From: Syntrophobacterales bacterium | GTDB taxonomy: Bacteria; Desulfobacterota; Desulfobaccia; Desulfobaccales; 0-14-0-80-60-11 | DNA: 59,501 bases | Reading direction: 5' to 3' | Assembly (NCBI GenBank): GCA_023512475.1 | Contig: JAILZL010000017.1 | Coordinates: 1 to 59,501, forward strand | Shown here: in pieces, positions 35,988 through 44,200 of the stretch | Layout: every line of letters starts with the position of its first letter | Position numbering within the stretch: position 1 is the first letter of the stretch | Position numbers and translations under genes: made by a program | Notes under the pieces: model-generated | Seen by the model: the letters and a program-made list of their open reading frames with translations, nothing else | What the model was told of the DNA's origin: nothing | Database searches by the model: none

Positions 35988-36662
35988 CTAAAAATATCCC
36001 ATGGCCCTGAGGCGCTTCATGATCTCTTCTTTTTTGGGGTTGCGCCCCGCCCGTTCGGCGCCCCCGGTGATGCCCCGCTGGGTGCAGGGCGCACAGCCCA
36101 GGCTGCGGTAGCCCTGGCGGTACAGGGAGCAGAAGGGCACCTCATGGGCCCGCTGATAGGCCCAGATGTCCAGCTCGGTGAAGTGCAGGATGGGGTGCAC
36201 CCGCACGTGCTCCGGCGCCTGACGCGGGGCGAAATAGGCCTCCTGGCGCCGGTCGGGCTGCTCGTCCCAGCGCATGCCGGTGATGAGGGCCTGCCAGCCG
36301 TGCTCCTCAATGGCCCGGGCGATCACCCGGGTCTTGAGCAGGGTACAGCACTCCTCCTGGTCGGCGGCAATCCGGATGGTGCGGATGGCCTCCTCGTTGC
36401 GGGCAATGATGAGGTTCAGGTCCCATTCCCGGGCCAGCCGGTCCCTAAAGGCATAGATCTCCGGGAATTTGACGCTGGTGTCGATGTTCAGCACCGGGAT
36501 GGGCACCCGGCCGCCCCCGATCTCTTTGAGCAGATGCAGGATGGTGGTGGAGTCCTTGCCCCCGGTCCAGGCCAGGGCGATGGCGTCCCCGAAACGGGTG
36601 AGGGCCTCTTCCAGGACCTCCCGGCTGAGCCGGATCTTTTCCTCCAGACCGTTGGTATTCAT
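35988..36662 (-). CDS. APS/PAPS-reductase-like PP-loop protein with Fe-S cysteine motif
   Basis: 224 residues. PP-loop TGGKDST at 33-39; NIDTSVKFPEIYAFRDR and ITGMRWDEQ shared with CysH/CysD proteins. Cys105-Cys106 and Cys190-x-x-Cys193 reproduce the CC-x(~80)-CxxC pattern that binds a 4Fe-4S cluster in assimilatory APS reductases. The protein ends at 224 and lacks the C-terminal ECG(I/L)H-type catalytic cysteine, so the standard thiosulfonate mechanism cannot be assumed. It lies 14 bases after a UDP-sulfoquinovose synthase gene, whose enzyme needs sulfite; a role in sulfur supply for it is inferred. CysD-like activity is the alternative. Confidence 0.85.
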   Translation of the reverse strand: MNTNGLEEKIRLSREVLEEALTRFGDAIALAWTGGKDSTTILHLLKEIGGGRVPIPVLNIDTSVKFPEIYAFRDRLAREWDLNLIIARNEEAIRTIRIAADQEECCTLLKTRVIARAIEEHGWQALITGMRWDEQPDRRQEAYFAPRQAPEHVRVHPILHFTELDIWAYQRAHEVPFCSLYRQGYRSLGCAPCTQRGITGGAERAGRNPKKEEIMKRLRAMGYF

Positions 36663-36676
36663 GGGCGCTCCTTTGC

Positions 36677-37882
36677 TTACAGATTAGTGACCAGCCGGAG
36701 AGGCTGGGGTGCTGCCGCGGCCTGCTGCCCCGCCGGCCGCCAGGTGATGCGGGGCAGGATATACTCCGGCCGGATCCTCTCCCGGTGGCGCTGCACCATC
36801 TGCAGCATCTCCACCAGCACCTCCCGGGTCAGGTAGTGGGGCTGGAGGCCCAAGGAGAGGAGGCCGGTGTGGGCGGGATTGTAATAGTGTTCCTCGGCCT
36901 CCTGCCGGGGGTTGGGCAGGCGCCGGATGGCCACCTCCAGGCCCAGGTCCCGGGCCGCCTCCTGGACCCGCCGGGCCAGCTCCAGGACCGTGAAGGTCTC
37001 CACAAACTGATTGAAGACCCGGTACTGGCCCGGGGCCGCGGGCTGGGTCAGGGCCAGGGTGACGCAGGCCAGGGTGTCCTTGAGGTGGAGGTAGCCCCGG
37101 GTCTGGCCCCCCCGCCCGTAGACGGTGAGGGGGACGCCCGCCACGGCCTGCACCAGGAAGCGGTTGAGCACCGTGCCGAAGATGTCGTCGTAATTGAAGA
37201 TGGTGGCCAGGCGCTCCTCCCCCTCCTCCAGGCCGCTGCTCAGCCCGTACACCGGACCCTGGTTGAGGTCCGTGACCCGCAGGTTCCAGATGCGGGCGTA
37301 AAAATACAGCATGTCCCCGTCCTGGGATTTGGTGAGGTGGTAGAGGGACCCGGGGGTTTTGGGATAGAGGAAGGTGTGCCGGCGGCCTTTGTACTCCACC
37401 TCGAGGTAGCCCTCCTCGATGTCGATGTTGGGGGTGCCGTACACCCCCATGGTCCCCAGCTTGACGATGTGGCAGTCCGGCTGGAATTCCGCCACCGTGT
37501 GGATGAGGTTCAGGGTGGACACCAGGTTGTTGGTCAGGGTGAACAGGGCGCTCTCCCGGTCCCGCATGGAATAGGGGGCCGAGGGTTGTTCGGCGTAGTG
37601 CACCACCCCCTCGGGGCCGAAGTCCTGAAAGACCCGGGAGAGGAAGGGGTAATCGCAGACATCCCCCACCGCCACCTGGATGGTGTGGCCGGAGAGGGCC
37701 CGCCAGAGCTCGGCCCGCTGATGCAGGTTGGGCACCGGCACCAGGGGCTCGCAGTTGAGGGAGGTGCATATGCGTCGCCGGAAATAGTTGTCCACCACCA
37801 TGACCTCGTGGCCGGCGGCCGTCAGATGCATGGCCGTGGGCCACCCCAGATAGCCGTCGCCGCCCAAAACCAAAATCCGCAT
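36677..37882 (-). CDS. sqdB: UDP-sulfoquinovose synthase (SQD1/SqdB family)
   Basis: Makes UDP-sulfoquinovose from UDP-glucose and sulfite using bound NAD+. 401 residues, short-chain dehydrogenase fold. GGDGYLGW at 7-14, EQPSAPYSM at 98-106, Thr144 in LGTMG followed by YGTPNIDIEEGYL, Tyr181-x3-Lys185, DLNQGPVYG, VFNQFVETF near 290, and EEHYYN at 330-335. These are SQD1 hallmarks, and Thr/Tyr/Lys fall almost exactly where the plant enzyme has its catalytic residues (Thr145, Tyr182, Lys186), so I prefer this over a general epimerase. No SqdX/SQD2 glycosyltransferase is adjacent, and the operon is a surface-polysaccharide operon. Confidence 0.92.
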   Translation of the reverse strand: MRILVLGGDGYLGWPTAMHLTAAGHEVMVVDNYFRRRICTSLNCEPLVPVPNLHQRAELWRALSGHTIQVAVGDVCDYPFLSRVFQDFGPEGVVHYAEQPSAPYSMRDRESALFTLTNNLVSTLNLIHTVAEFQPDCHIVKLGTMGVYGTPNIDIEEGYLEVEYKGRRHTFLYPKTPGSLYHLTKSQDGDMLYFYARIWNLRVTDLNQGPVYGLSSGLEEGEERLATIFNYDDIFGTVLNRFLVQAVAGVPLTVYGRGGQTRGYLHLKDTLACVTLALTQPAAPGQYRVFNQFVETFTVLELARRVQEAARDLGLEVAIRRLPNPRQEAEEHYYNPAHTGLLSLGLQPHYLTREVLVEMLQMVQRHRERIRPEYILPRITWRPAGQQAAAAPQPLRLVTNL

Positions 37883-37885
37883 GGC

Positions 37886-39016
37886 TCACCTCCGCCCCGT
37901 GGCCTGCAGGACGGGCGGGACCTGAAGGCGCGGCACCTCCTGGGGGGTCCCGAGACCCCAGGGGGCGAGCTCCCGGGACACTTCCGGCAGCACCTCGTTC
38001 TCCCGGAGGTAGTGCTTGATCTGCTCCACGCTCAGGGGCTTTTCCCGGGAGGAGACATACGCCCGGGGCACCGCCCGGGGAAAGACCTCCCCCGGGTAGG
38101 AGTACTCAATTTTCTGGTAGAAGTTGCGCATGGCCGGCAGGATGACGAACATCCTCTCCAGCTCCACCGCCCGGCCGGTCTCCTCCTGGCTCATGAGTTC
38201 CTCGTAGAGCTTCTCCCCCGAGCGGGCGCCGATGAACCGGATGCCCAGATCGTCGGGGTCATAGCCGTAGACCGGGGCCAGAAGCTCGATCATGGCCTGG
38301 GCCAGATCCAGGATGCGCATCACCGGCATCTTGGTCACCAGGACCTCGCCGCCGCAGGCCAGCACCGCGGCCTCCAGGACCAGGCGGGCCGCCTCCTGCA
38401 GGGTCATGAAGAAGCGGGTCATGTGGACGTCTGTCACCGTCACCGGCTGGCCCCGGCGGATCTGCTCGGCGAAGATGGGCACCACCGAGCCCCGGGAGCC
38501 GATGACGTTGCCGAAGCGGACGCTGGAAAAGACCTGGCGGCCGTTGGGGTTGACGATGTTGGCCGCGGTCATGAGGCGCTCCCCCATGAGCTTGGAGGTG
38601 CCCATGACGTTGGTGGGGTTCACCGCCTTGTCGGAGCTGGTGAAGATCACCCGGGGGACCTTGTGGGCCAGGGCCGCCTGGATGACGTTTTTCACCCCCA
38701 GGATGTTGGTCTGCACCACATCGAAGGGGTTGTATTCCGACAGGGTGACGTGCTTGTAGGCTGCCACGTGGAAGATCAGGTCCACGCCGGGGCAGAGATT
38801 CTCCAGCTTGCGGCCGTCCCGCACATCCCCCAGGTAGGCCGTGAGGCGGCCGTCGGTGCCGTAGGCCTCCCGGAGGAGGAAAAGCTCCGTTTCGTTATTG
38901 TCCACCGCCCGGATCTCCGCCGGCTCCAGTGCCAGGAGCTGCCGCACCAGCTCCTGCCCCACCGAGCCGGCCGCACCGGTGATGAGAATGGTCTTGCGGG
39001 CAAAATGCTCTTTCAT
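37886..39016 (-). CDS. CapD-like UDP-sugar 4,6-dehydratase/epimerase
   Basis: 376 residues, extended SDR of the short CapD/FlaA1/WbjB group. Rossmann motif TGAAGSVGQE, AAYKHV-LSEYNP, and TSSDKAVNPTNVMGTSK, where Met replaces the usual catalytic Tyr as in inverting 4,6-dehydratases. No membrane domain, so not the large WbpM type. Likely converts UDP-GlcNAc to a 4-keto-6-deoxy sugar precursor. Ends 3 bases before sqdB. Confidence 0.9.
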   Translation of the reverse strand: MKEHFARKTILITGAAGSVGQELVRQLLALEPAEIRAVDNNETELFLLREAYGTDGRLTAYLGDVRDGRKLENLCPGVDLIFHVAAYKHVTLSEYNPFDVVQTNILGVKNVIQAALAHKVPRVIFTSSDKAVNPTNVMGTSKLMGERLMTAANIVNPNGRQVFSSVRFGNVIGSRGSVVPIFAEQIRRGQPVTVTDVHMTRFFMTLQEAARLVLEAAVLACGGEVLVTKMPVMRILDLAQAMIELLAPVYGYDPDDLGIRFIGARSGEKLYEELMSQEETGRAVELERMFVILPAMRNFYQKIEYSYPGEVFPRAVPRAYVSSREKPLSVEQIKHYLRENEVLPEVSRELAPWGLGTPQEVPRLQVPPVLQATGRR

Positions 39017-39057
39017 GGCTCCACCCGATCGGTCGTTGAAATCACCCGTGGAGGACC

Positions 39058-39078
39058 GTCCCCTGCTGTTTTGGGGAC
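39058..39078 (-). other. Intercistronic hairpin between wzc and the CapD-like gene
   Basis: GTCCCC / GGGGAC, a 6-bp stem with a 9-base loop in the only sizeable gap (69 bases) of the first part of the operon. May tune transcript stability or downstream expression; there is no strong T-run on the minus strand. Confidence 0.35.
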
Positions 39079-39085
39079 CGGCGGC

Positions 39086-41371
39086 TCAGCGGCCGGCCGA
39101 GGCCCGGGTCTCCCCCGGTGAGTCACCATAGTAAAGGTTGTAGTAGCCCTGGTGGTAGTGGCCGTTTCGCCCCAGGCCGTTTGGCTGCACCTGGTTGAGC
39201 ACCAGCCCCAGGAGGGGGGCCTGCGCCCGGGCGAAGAGCTGCCGGGCCAGGCGTCCGGAGGCCCGGGAGGTGCCTTGATGTTTGACCACCAGAAGGACCC
39301 CGTCCGCCAGCGCAGCCACCACCCGGGCGTCGCTGAACCCCAGAACCGGCGGGGTGTCCAGAAGGAGGTGGTGGTATTCCTGCTGCAGCTGGGCCAGCAG
39401 GGTGCGGAAGCGGGGGGATTGGAGCAGTTCCGCCGGATTGGGCGGCACCGGCCCCGCGGGCACGAACCAGAGGTTCTCCACCGGGGTGGGGAGGATGATC
39501 TCCTCCAGGGCGGCACTGCCCGTGAGGTAGTTGGTGAGGCCCGGCTGGGAGGGCAGATTGAAGGCCTGATGCAGGCGGGGCCGCCTAAGGTCGCAGTCGA
39601 GCAGGATGGTGCGCCGCTGCCCCAGGGCCAGGGAGGCCGCCAGGTTCAGGGAGATGGTGGACTTGCCCTCCCGGGGGTTGGGGCTGGTGATGACCAGGGT
39701 CCGGGGCGGCTGCCCGGAGGCCGACAGCATCAGGGAGGTGCGGAGATGGCGCACCGCCTCGCTCACAGGGGAGCGGGGCTGCTCCACCACCACGAGATCC
39801 GCCTGACCCTCCGGTTCTCCCGGGGGGAAGGGGCTGCGGAAGAAGGGCAGGTGGGCCAGGAGGCGGTCCGTGAGGCCCGGTCCCGGCAGGGCCTTCTCCC
39901 CCGGCGCCAGCGGCACCACCCCTAGGATGGGCGTCTGGCAGATGCGCTCGGCCTCCTCCGAGGTCTTCAGGGTGTCATCCAGGTATTCCGCCAGGAAGGC
40001 GGCGCCGATACCACCCCCCAGACCGATGACCCCGGCCAGGGCCAGGAAGAGGAGGGTTTTGGGGAAATGGGGTTCCACCGGCAGATCCGCCGGGTCAATG
40101 ACGGCCACGTTGCTGGCCACCATGGTGCTGGCCACCGTGGTCTCCCCCATGCGGGCCAGCAGGGCCTGGTAGAGCTTTTCGGTGGTCTGGGTGTCCCGTT
40201 TGAGCATCTGGAAGTCGATGAGGCTGTCCTGCAGGTGGGCCAGCTGCTGCTTGTGGGTCTCAAAGGCCTCGCTGAGGAGCTTCTCGGCCCGGGAGGCCGC
40301 CTCATAGTCGGCCCGGGCGCTCTCCTGCAGGCGCTTCACCTCCGCCGCCAGGCGGCTGCTCAGTTCCTGGAGCTTGGCGTTTTCGGCCTGCATCTCAGGA
40401 TGGCCGGGGAGATAAATCCGGGCCAGGCTGGCCACCTTGGCATTCTGGGCCACGTACTCCTGCCGCAGCTGGGCGATGAGGGGGTGGTTGGTGATGGGGG
40501 AGGCGTCGGGCCCCTTCTCCTTGAGCTGCCGGTAGATGGCCTCCTTGGCCAGCCGCTCGGACTGGGCCTTGGTGAGCAGCCCCCCCAGCTCCACGTATTT
40601 CTGGAACAGCACCGTGTCCTTGCCCCCCAGATCCTCCATGACAAAGATATCGGCCTTGCGGCTGTAGTCGAAGAGCTTCCGGGTGGAGGCCTGCAGACGC
40701 TGGCCCATCTGCTCCAGCTGCTTCTCCAGCCACTCCCGGACGATCACAAAGGATTGGCTGCGGCTGTCAATGGCCAGCTGCACATACTCCCGGGGCAGGG
40801 CGTTGGCCACTTTCTGGGCCAGGGACTGGTCGCTGGACAGAAAGGAGACCTCCACCAGAAAGGAGTCTTTGACAGGCTTGATCTCCAGCTTCTTCAGGAA
40901 CAGGTCGATGAGGTCGTTTTTGCGTTTTTCCGGGGTGAGATCCGGTTGTCGGCTGACCTCCTGAAAGTCCGGATGGTCGGCCAGGTTCAGGGATTCGATG
41001 AGGCGCCAGGCCAGGGCCCGGCTGGCCAGGATCCTGTTCTGGGTTTCCTGGAATTTGCTGAGGTCCGCCCCGCCCCGGATGGCGGCCAGCGGATCATTGT
41101 CCCCCAGCTGGGGGCCGGGATTGTCCTGGGTGATCTGGATGACGGTGCTGGCCCGGTACACCGGGGTGACCACCAGGCAGAAGATCCCGGTGAGGAGGAG
41201 GACCCCGGCCAGGGTGCCCAAAAGCCACCACTTGCGGGAGCGGAGGATGCCCAGGTAATCCCGGAAGGTGAGGGTCTCCTGGGAGAGGAGGTCGGGGTAA
41301 TATTCCATCTCCCGGGCGGACGGGACCCCGGGGGTGGGGATCGCCACAGGCGAGCGGTTATCCTGTAACAT
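39086..41371 (-). CDS. wzc: Wzc-type polysaccharide co-polymerase with BY-kinase domain
   Basis: Controls chain length and export of a surface polysaccharide. 761 residues. Membrane helix around residue 50-70 after LGILRSRKWW, periplasmic Wzz and coiled-coil region (about 75-430), second helix near 435-460 (TLLFLALAGVIGLGGGIGAAF), then a cytoplasmic tyrosine kinase: Walker A SPNPREGKSTIS, A' LLDCDLRRP, B LLLDTPPVLGFSD. A C-terminal Tyr cluster (GHYHQGYYNLYYGD) is the expected autophosphorylation site. Start chosen at ATG ending 41371; the upstream open part (41 codons) overlaps wza and is not native. Confidence 0.92.
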   Translation of the reverse strand: MLQDNRSPVAIPTPGVPSAREMEYYPDLLSQETLTFRDYLGILRSRKWWLLGTLAGVLLLTGIFCLVVTPVYRASTVIQITQDNPGPQLGDNDPLAAIRGGADLSKFQETQNRILASRALAWRLIESLNLADHPDFQEVSRQPDLTPEKRKNDLIDLFLKKLEIKPVKDSFLVEVSFLSSDQSLAQKVANALPREYVQLAIDSRSQSFVIVREWLEKQLEQMGQRLQASTRKLFDYSRKADIFVMEDLGGKDTVLFQKYVELGGLLTKAQSERLAKEAIYRQLKEKGPDASPITNHPLIAQLRQEYVAQNAKVASLARIYLPGHPEMQAENAKLQELSSRLAAEVKRLQESARADYEAASRAEKLLSEAFETHKQQLAHLQDSLIDFQMLKRDTQTTEKLYQALLARMGETTVASTMVASNVAVIDPADLPVEPHFPKTLLFLALAGVIGLGGGIGAAFLAEYLDDTLKTSEEAERICQTPILGVVPLAPGEKALPGPGLTDRLLAHLPFFRSPFPPGEPEGQADLVVVEQPRSPVSEAVRHLRTSLMLSASGQPPRTLVITSPNPREGKSTISLNLAASLALGQRRTILLDCDLRRPRLHQAFNLPSQPGLTNYLTGSAALEEIILPTPVENLWFVPAGPVPPNPAELLQSPRFRTLLAQLQQEYHHLLLDTPPVLGFSDARVVAALADGVLLVVKHQGTSRASGRLARQLFARAQAPLLGLVLNQVQPNGLGRNGHYHQGYYNLYYGDSPGETRASAGR

Positions 41372-41393
41372 GGCTTTTTCCTCTGCGAAGCTT

Positions 41394-42449
41394 TCAGTTG
41401 GCGAACCGGTAGGCGCCGCTGTAGGTCCCGGGCAGGAGCTCCTTGAAGATGAAGAGCCCTTTGCGCAGGGCGCTTTCCCCCACCACCACCACATCGTTGT
41501 CCTTGAGGGGGATGTCCTCCTCCTGGCGGTTGAGGATGCGCTTCAGGTCCGCGGCCAGCTGGATGGCGTTGCCTTTATCATCCCGGCGGGTGACGCTCAC
41601 CCGGGAGGTGCCCAGAACCGGATCCAGCCCCCCGGCCAGGGCCACCGCCTGGCTGACGGTGAGGTTGTCCTTCACCGTGACGCTGCCGGGCCGGCGCACC
41701 CCGCCCAGCACATAGGCATTGCCGGCGAAGGGGACATGGATGACATCCCCGTGGCGGATGGGAAGGTTGAGGGAGGTCTCGCCACTGAGGAGGCGCTTCA
41801 GATCCACCACGATGGTCTCGGCCCGGGGGGAGAAGGGCGGCGGGGTGCCCCGGTCCTCCCGGGGGTCCTGCCGCCGGATGATGTGCACCACATCCCCGGC
41901 CTTGGCGGCCCCGGGCTTGTCCTGCAGCCCCCCGGCCAGGGCCAGCATCTCCAGCAGGGTGCGGGGTCCGATCATTTCATAGGCGCCGGGTTTGTCCACC
42001 GCGCCGGTGATGGCCACCCGCTGGTGGCGGAACTCCTTGACGGACACGGTGATCTGGGGGTTGCGGAGGTACTGGGAGCCAAAGGCCGCGGCCAGCCGTT
42101 TCTCGATGGCTTGGGGAGTCTGTCCGGCCACCTGCACGTCGCCCACCAGGGGCAGGCTGATTTTGCCGTCGCCGGTGACCCGGACGGTGCGGTTGAGGTT
42201 GTCCTGGCCGAAGACCACCACCTCCAGGAGGTCTTCGGGGCCCACTTCGTAGTCCCGGCGGCTCTGGGGCGCCACCGCCCCGGCCTGGGTGAGGAGCTGG
42301 TGCTGCAGCTGCTGCCGGGAGCGGCTGTCGCTCTCCACCTGGGCCACCAGGGCCGCGGGCGGCACCGTGGCCGTCGTGCCGCAGCCCCACAACACCCCGG
42401 CCAGCAGGGCACCGACAAGGGCGCTCCGGAAAGAGACTGACATGGTCAT
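41394..42449 (-). CDS. wza: Wza-type polysaccharide export outer-membrane lipoprotein
   Basis: Outer-membrane exit channel subunit. 351 residues. Lipoprotein signal with lipobox LWGC (Cys23). Poly_export domain starting YEVGPEDLLEVVVFGQDNL and two SLBB-type beta-grasp domains (VAITGAVDKPGAYEMIG and YVLGGVRRPGSVTVKDNLT). First gene of the minus-strand operon. The start at 42449 follows TAGGACTCGGCC; an ATG two codons inside is possible. Partner of the Wzc-type kinase 22 bases downstream. Confidence 0.92.
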   Translation of the reverse strand: MTMSVSFRSALVGALLAGVLWGCGTTATVPPAALVAQVESDSRSRQQLQHQLLTQAGAVAPQSRRDYEVGPEDLLEVVVFGQDNLNRTVRVTGDGKISLPLVGDVQVAGQTPQAIEKRLAAAFGSQYLRNPQITVSVKEFRHQRVAITGAVDKPGAYEMIGPRTLLEMLALAGGLQDKPGAAKAGDVVHIIRRQDPREDRGTPPPFSPRAETIVVDLKRLLSGETSLNLPIRHGDVIHVPFAGNAYVLGGVRRPGSVTVKDNLTVSQAVALAGGLDPVLGTSRVSVTRRDDKGNAIQLAADLKRILNRQEEDIPLKDNDVVVVGESALRKGLFIFKELLPGTYSGAYRFAN

Positions 42450-42750
42450 GGCCGAGTCCTACCCCCTGATGGTGAAGTGCGGGGAGGTGTCTCCCCTGCC
42501 GGCGGCCCACCCGGCCGGCCTCCCCTTTGTGCCACCACATCGGAGGGCGGTGCAGGAAACTTTAAAAAAATTTGCAGATTCCTGAAGTGAAGTTGAAAAT
42601 GCTTAACATTTGAACGGCTTAGCCCATCTGAGGGATAAGCCCCCCTCCATTAGGTCCGGGCAGGGGGGAAGGGCCCGGGGGTGAAATCTTCTTTTTTTCC
42701 CGGCGCGCCTGTGGTAAAGAAACAGAGGAGTCAACCGGTTAGGGGAAGGC
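42450..42750. other. Divergent regulatory region upstream of the polysaccharide operon
   Basis: 301 bases between wza (minus) and the zinc-ribbon gene (plus), with a markedly AT-rich core at about 42555-42615. Contains the 15-bp dyad AAATG-CTTAA-CATTT (42597-42611) and a hairpin GGCTTA / TAAGCC with an inner CCC/GGG (42616-42641). Probably holds both promoters and a regulator site. No gene and no recognised riboswitch. Confidence 0.6.
42597..42611. promoter_or_regulatory. Dyad AAATG-N5-CATTT, possible operator
   Basis: Symmetric 15-bp element in the AT-rich core of the divergent region, directly next to the GGCTTA/TAAGCC hairpin. Position suggests control of wza and/or the zinc-ribbon gene. 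Confidence 0.4.
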
Positions 42751-43485
42751 ATGCACTATTGCAGCCAATGTGACCTGGTACATGGCGAGGAGCATCGGTT
42801 CTGCCAGCGCTGCGGTCAGCTGCTGCGCCGTCTCCCGCCCGGTCAGCTTCAGGACTGCCCCCGCTGCGGTGCCCCGGCGGTGCCGGGGCAGAAATTCTGT
42901 CTGGAATGCGGCCTGCCCCTCAAGCTGATGGCGGCCGGCCGGGAGGAGGTCGTCACGTCCCCGCCCCCGTATTATTCCCGCCCGGACAGCCGTTCCCGGG
43001 GCCGGCGCCGGCGCCCCGGGCTCTGGTGGGGCGTGGCGGCGGTGGTGCTCATTCTTACGGCCTACGGCGGCTATCGTCTCGTCAGCCGCGTGCCCACCGC
43101 CCCCCGTCCCCCGGCAGCCGCCACCCCCCAGGAAGACCTGAGGCGGGAGGTGGAGCGGCTGGCGGAGCGCATCCGGTCCGCCCACCTGGCCAAGGACATC
43201 AACAAGTGGCTCACCTGCTATGCGCCCACCTATCCGGATCTGGGCCGGCTGGAGAGCCAGATCCTGGAGCTGTGGAAGAACTACGACATCAAAGACGTCT
43301 CCTACCGCATCTCCGATCTGGAGCGCCAAGGCGAGCGGCAGGCCACCGGGGTCATAGTCTGGAACCTCCAGCTCTACGACCATCGGACCCATGACTATTC
43401 CCTGCTGAGGCCCGCCTATCGCATCACCCTGGAGCGCTACCCCGACGGCTGGAAGATCCTGGACAGCCGGGAGGAGGGGTCCTGA
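42751..43485 (+). CDS. Zinc-ribbon membrane protein with C-terminal NTF2-like domain
   Basis: 244 residues. Two CxxC pairs of a zinc-ribbon (CSQC..CQRC, about 4-22) and two of a second (CPRC..CLEC, about 36-53), a Pro/Arg-rich linker, one membrane helix (about 92-110), then an exported domain of about 110 residues with IRSAHLAKDINKWLTCYAP and YRITLERYPDGWKILDSRE, typical of NTF2/SnoaL-like stress-type folds. The cytoplasmic ribbon plus external domain suggests a sensor or scaffold. Function unknown. The next gene starts 1 base after its stop. Confidence 0.82.
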   Translation: MHYCSQCDLVHGEEHRFCQRCGQLLRRLPPGQLQDCPRCGAPAVPGQKFCLECGLPLKLMAAGREEVVTSPPPYYSRPDSRSRGRRRRPGLWWGVAAVVLILTAYGGYRLVSRVPTAPRPPAAATPQEDLRREVERLAERIRSAHLAKDINKWLTCYAPTYPDLGRLESQILELWKNYDIKDVSYRISDLERQGERQATGVIVWNLQLYDHRTHDYSLLRPAYRITLERYPDGWKILDSREEGS

Positions 43486-43486
43486 C

Positions 43487-44128
43487 ATGAGTGGGGCCGC
43501 GCTGCTGGCCGCTGTGCTGATTCTGGGTATTGTGGGGGGGTGTCAGCCCTTCATCCGGGAGCAGATCCCCCCGCCGCCGCCCCCGGCGGTGGCCCCCCCG
43601 CCCCCGCCGCCGGCGCGGCCGACGCTGTATGTCGCCGCCTCCCGCCTCAATCTGAGGGCCTGTGCCGGGATGGACTGCCCCAAGCTCACCGCCCTGGAGC
43701 GCAACGACGAGGTGGAGCCCTTAAGCGAGGCCGAGGACTGGACCCAGGTGCGGGTGAAGCGGGACGGCAGCATCGGCTGGGTGGCCAGCCGCTACCTCTC
43801 CGCCACGCCGGTGAGGCCCGAGGCGGTCCCGGCCCCGCTGCCGCCCGCGCCCCAGGCGGAGGGCTTCCAGCCGGTGACCCCGCCGGTGCCCTCCCCGCCG
43901 CCCCCGGTGCCCGAGCGGCCACCTGTGCCGGAGAAGCCCAAACCGGTGCGGCCGGCGGAACCCCCGGCGGTGAAGCCGGCGCCCAAACCGGCGGAGGCGG
44001 CGGAACCCGCCCGGCCCCAGCCCCCGACGGAGGAGCGCCCGGCCCCGGCCCGCAAACCGCCGGAGGAGCGGCCGGCTCCCCCTCCGGAGCCCCCGGCGGA
44101 GCCGCCCAAGAAGATCCGCATCATGTGA
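43487..44128 (+). CDS. SH3b-domain lipoprotein with long proline-rich tail
   Basis: 213 residues. Lipoprotein signal with lipobox VGGC (Cys19). A Pro-rich linker, one bacterial SH3 domain (about 47-106: YVAASRLNLRACAGMDCPK to GWVASRYLS), then about 100 residues of Pro/Ala/Glu/Lys-rich repeats ending PPKKIRIM. Likely spans or binds the cell wall. It is coupled to the zinc-ribbon gene (1-base gap), so the two probably work together at the envelope. Confidence 0.83.
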   Translation: MSGAALLAAVLILGIVGGCQPFIREQIPPPPPPAVAPPPPPPARPTLYVAASRLNLRACAGMDCPKLTALERNDEVEPLSEAEDWTQVRVKRDGSIGWVASRYLSATPVRPEAVPAPLPPAPQAEGFQPVTPPVPSPPPPVPERPPVPEKPKPVRPAEPPAVKPAPKPAEAAEPARPQPPTEERPAPARKPPEERPAPPPEPPAEPPKKIRIM

Positions 44129-44200
44129 GGGCGGCAGTCCCAGGGAAGGGCAGGGTGGGTCCCGCCGCGGCGGTCGTGCCGGCCCCTCTCGAGGCCAGCC

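Noticed and set aside
35988-36662. Calling the PP-loop protein CysD (sulfate adenylyltransferase subunit 2)
   Set aside because: The CC..CxxC Fe-S pattern points to the CysH/APS-reductase side, and no CysN partner is present; kept as a lower-probability alternative.
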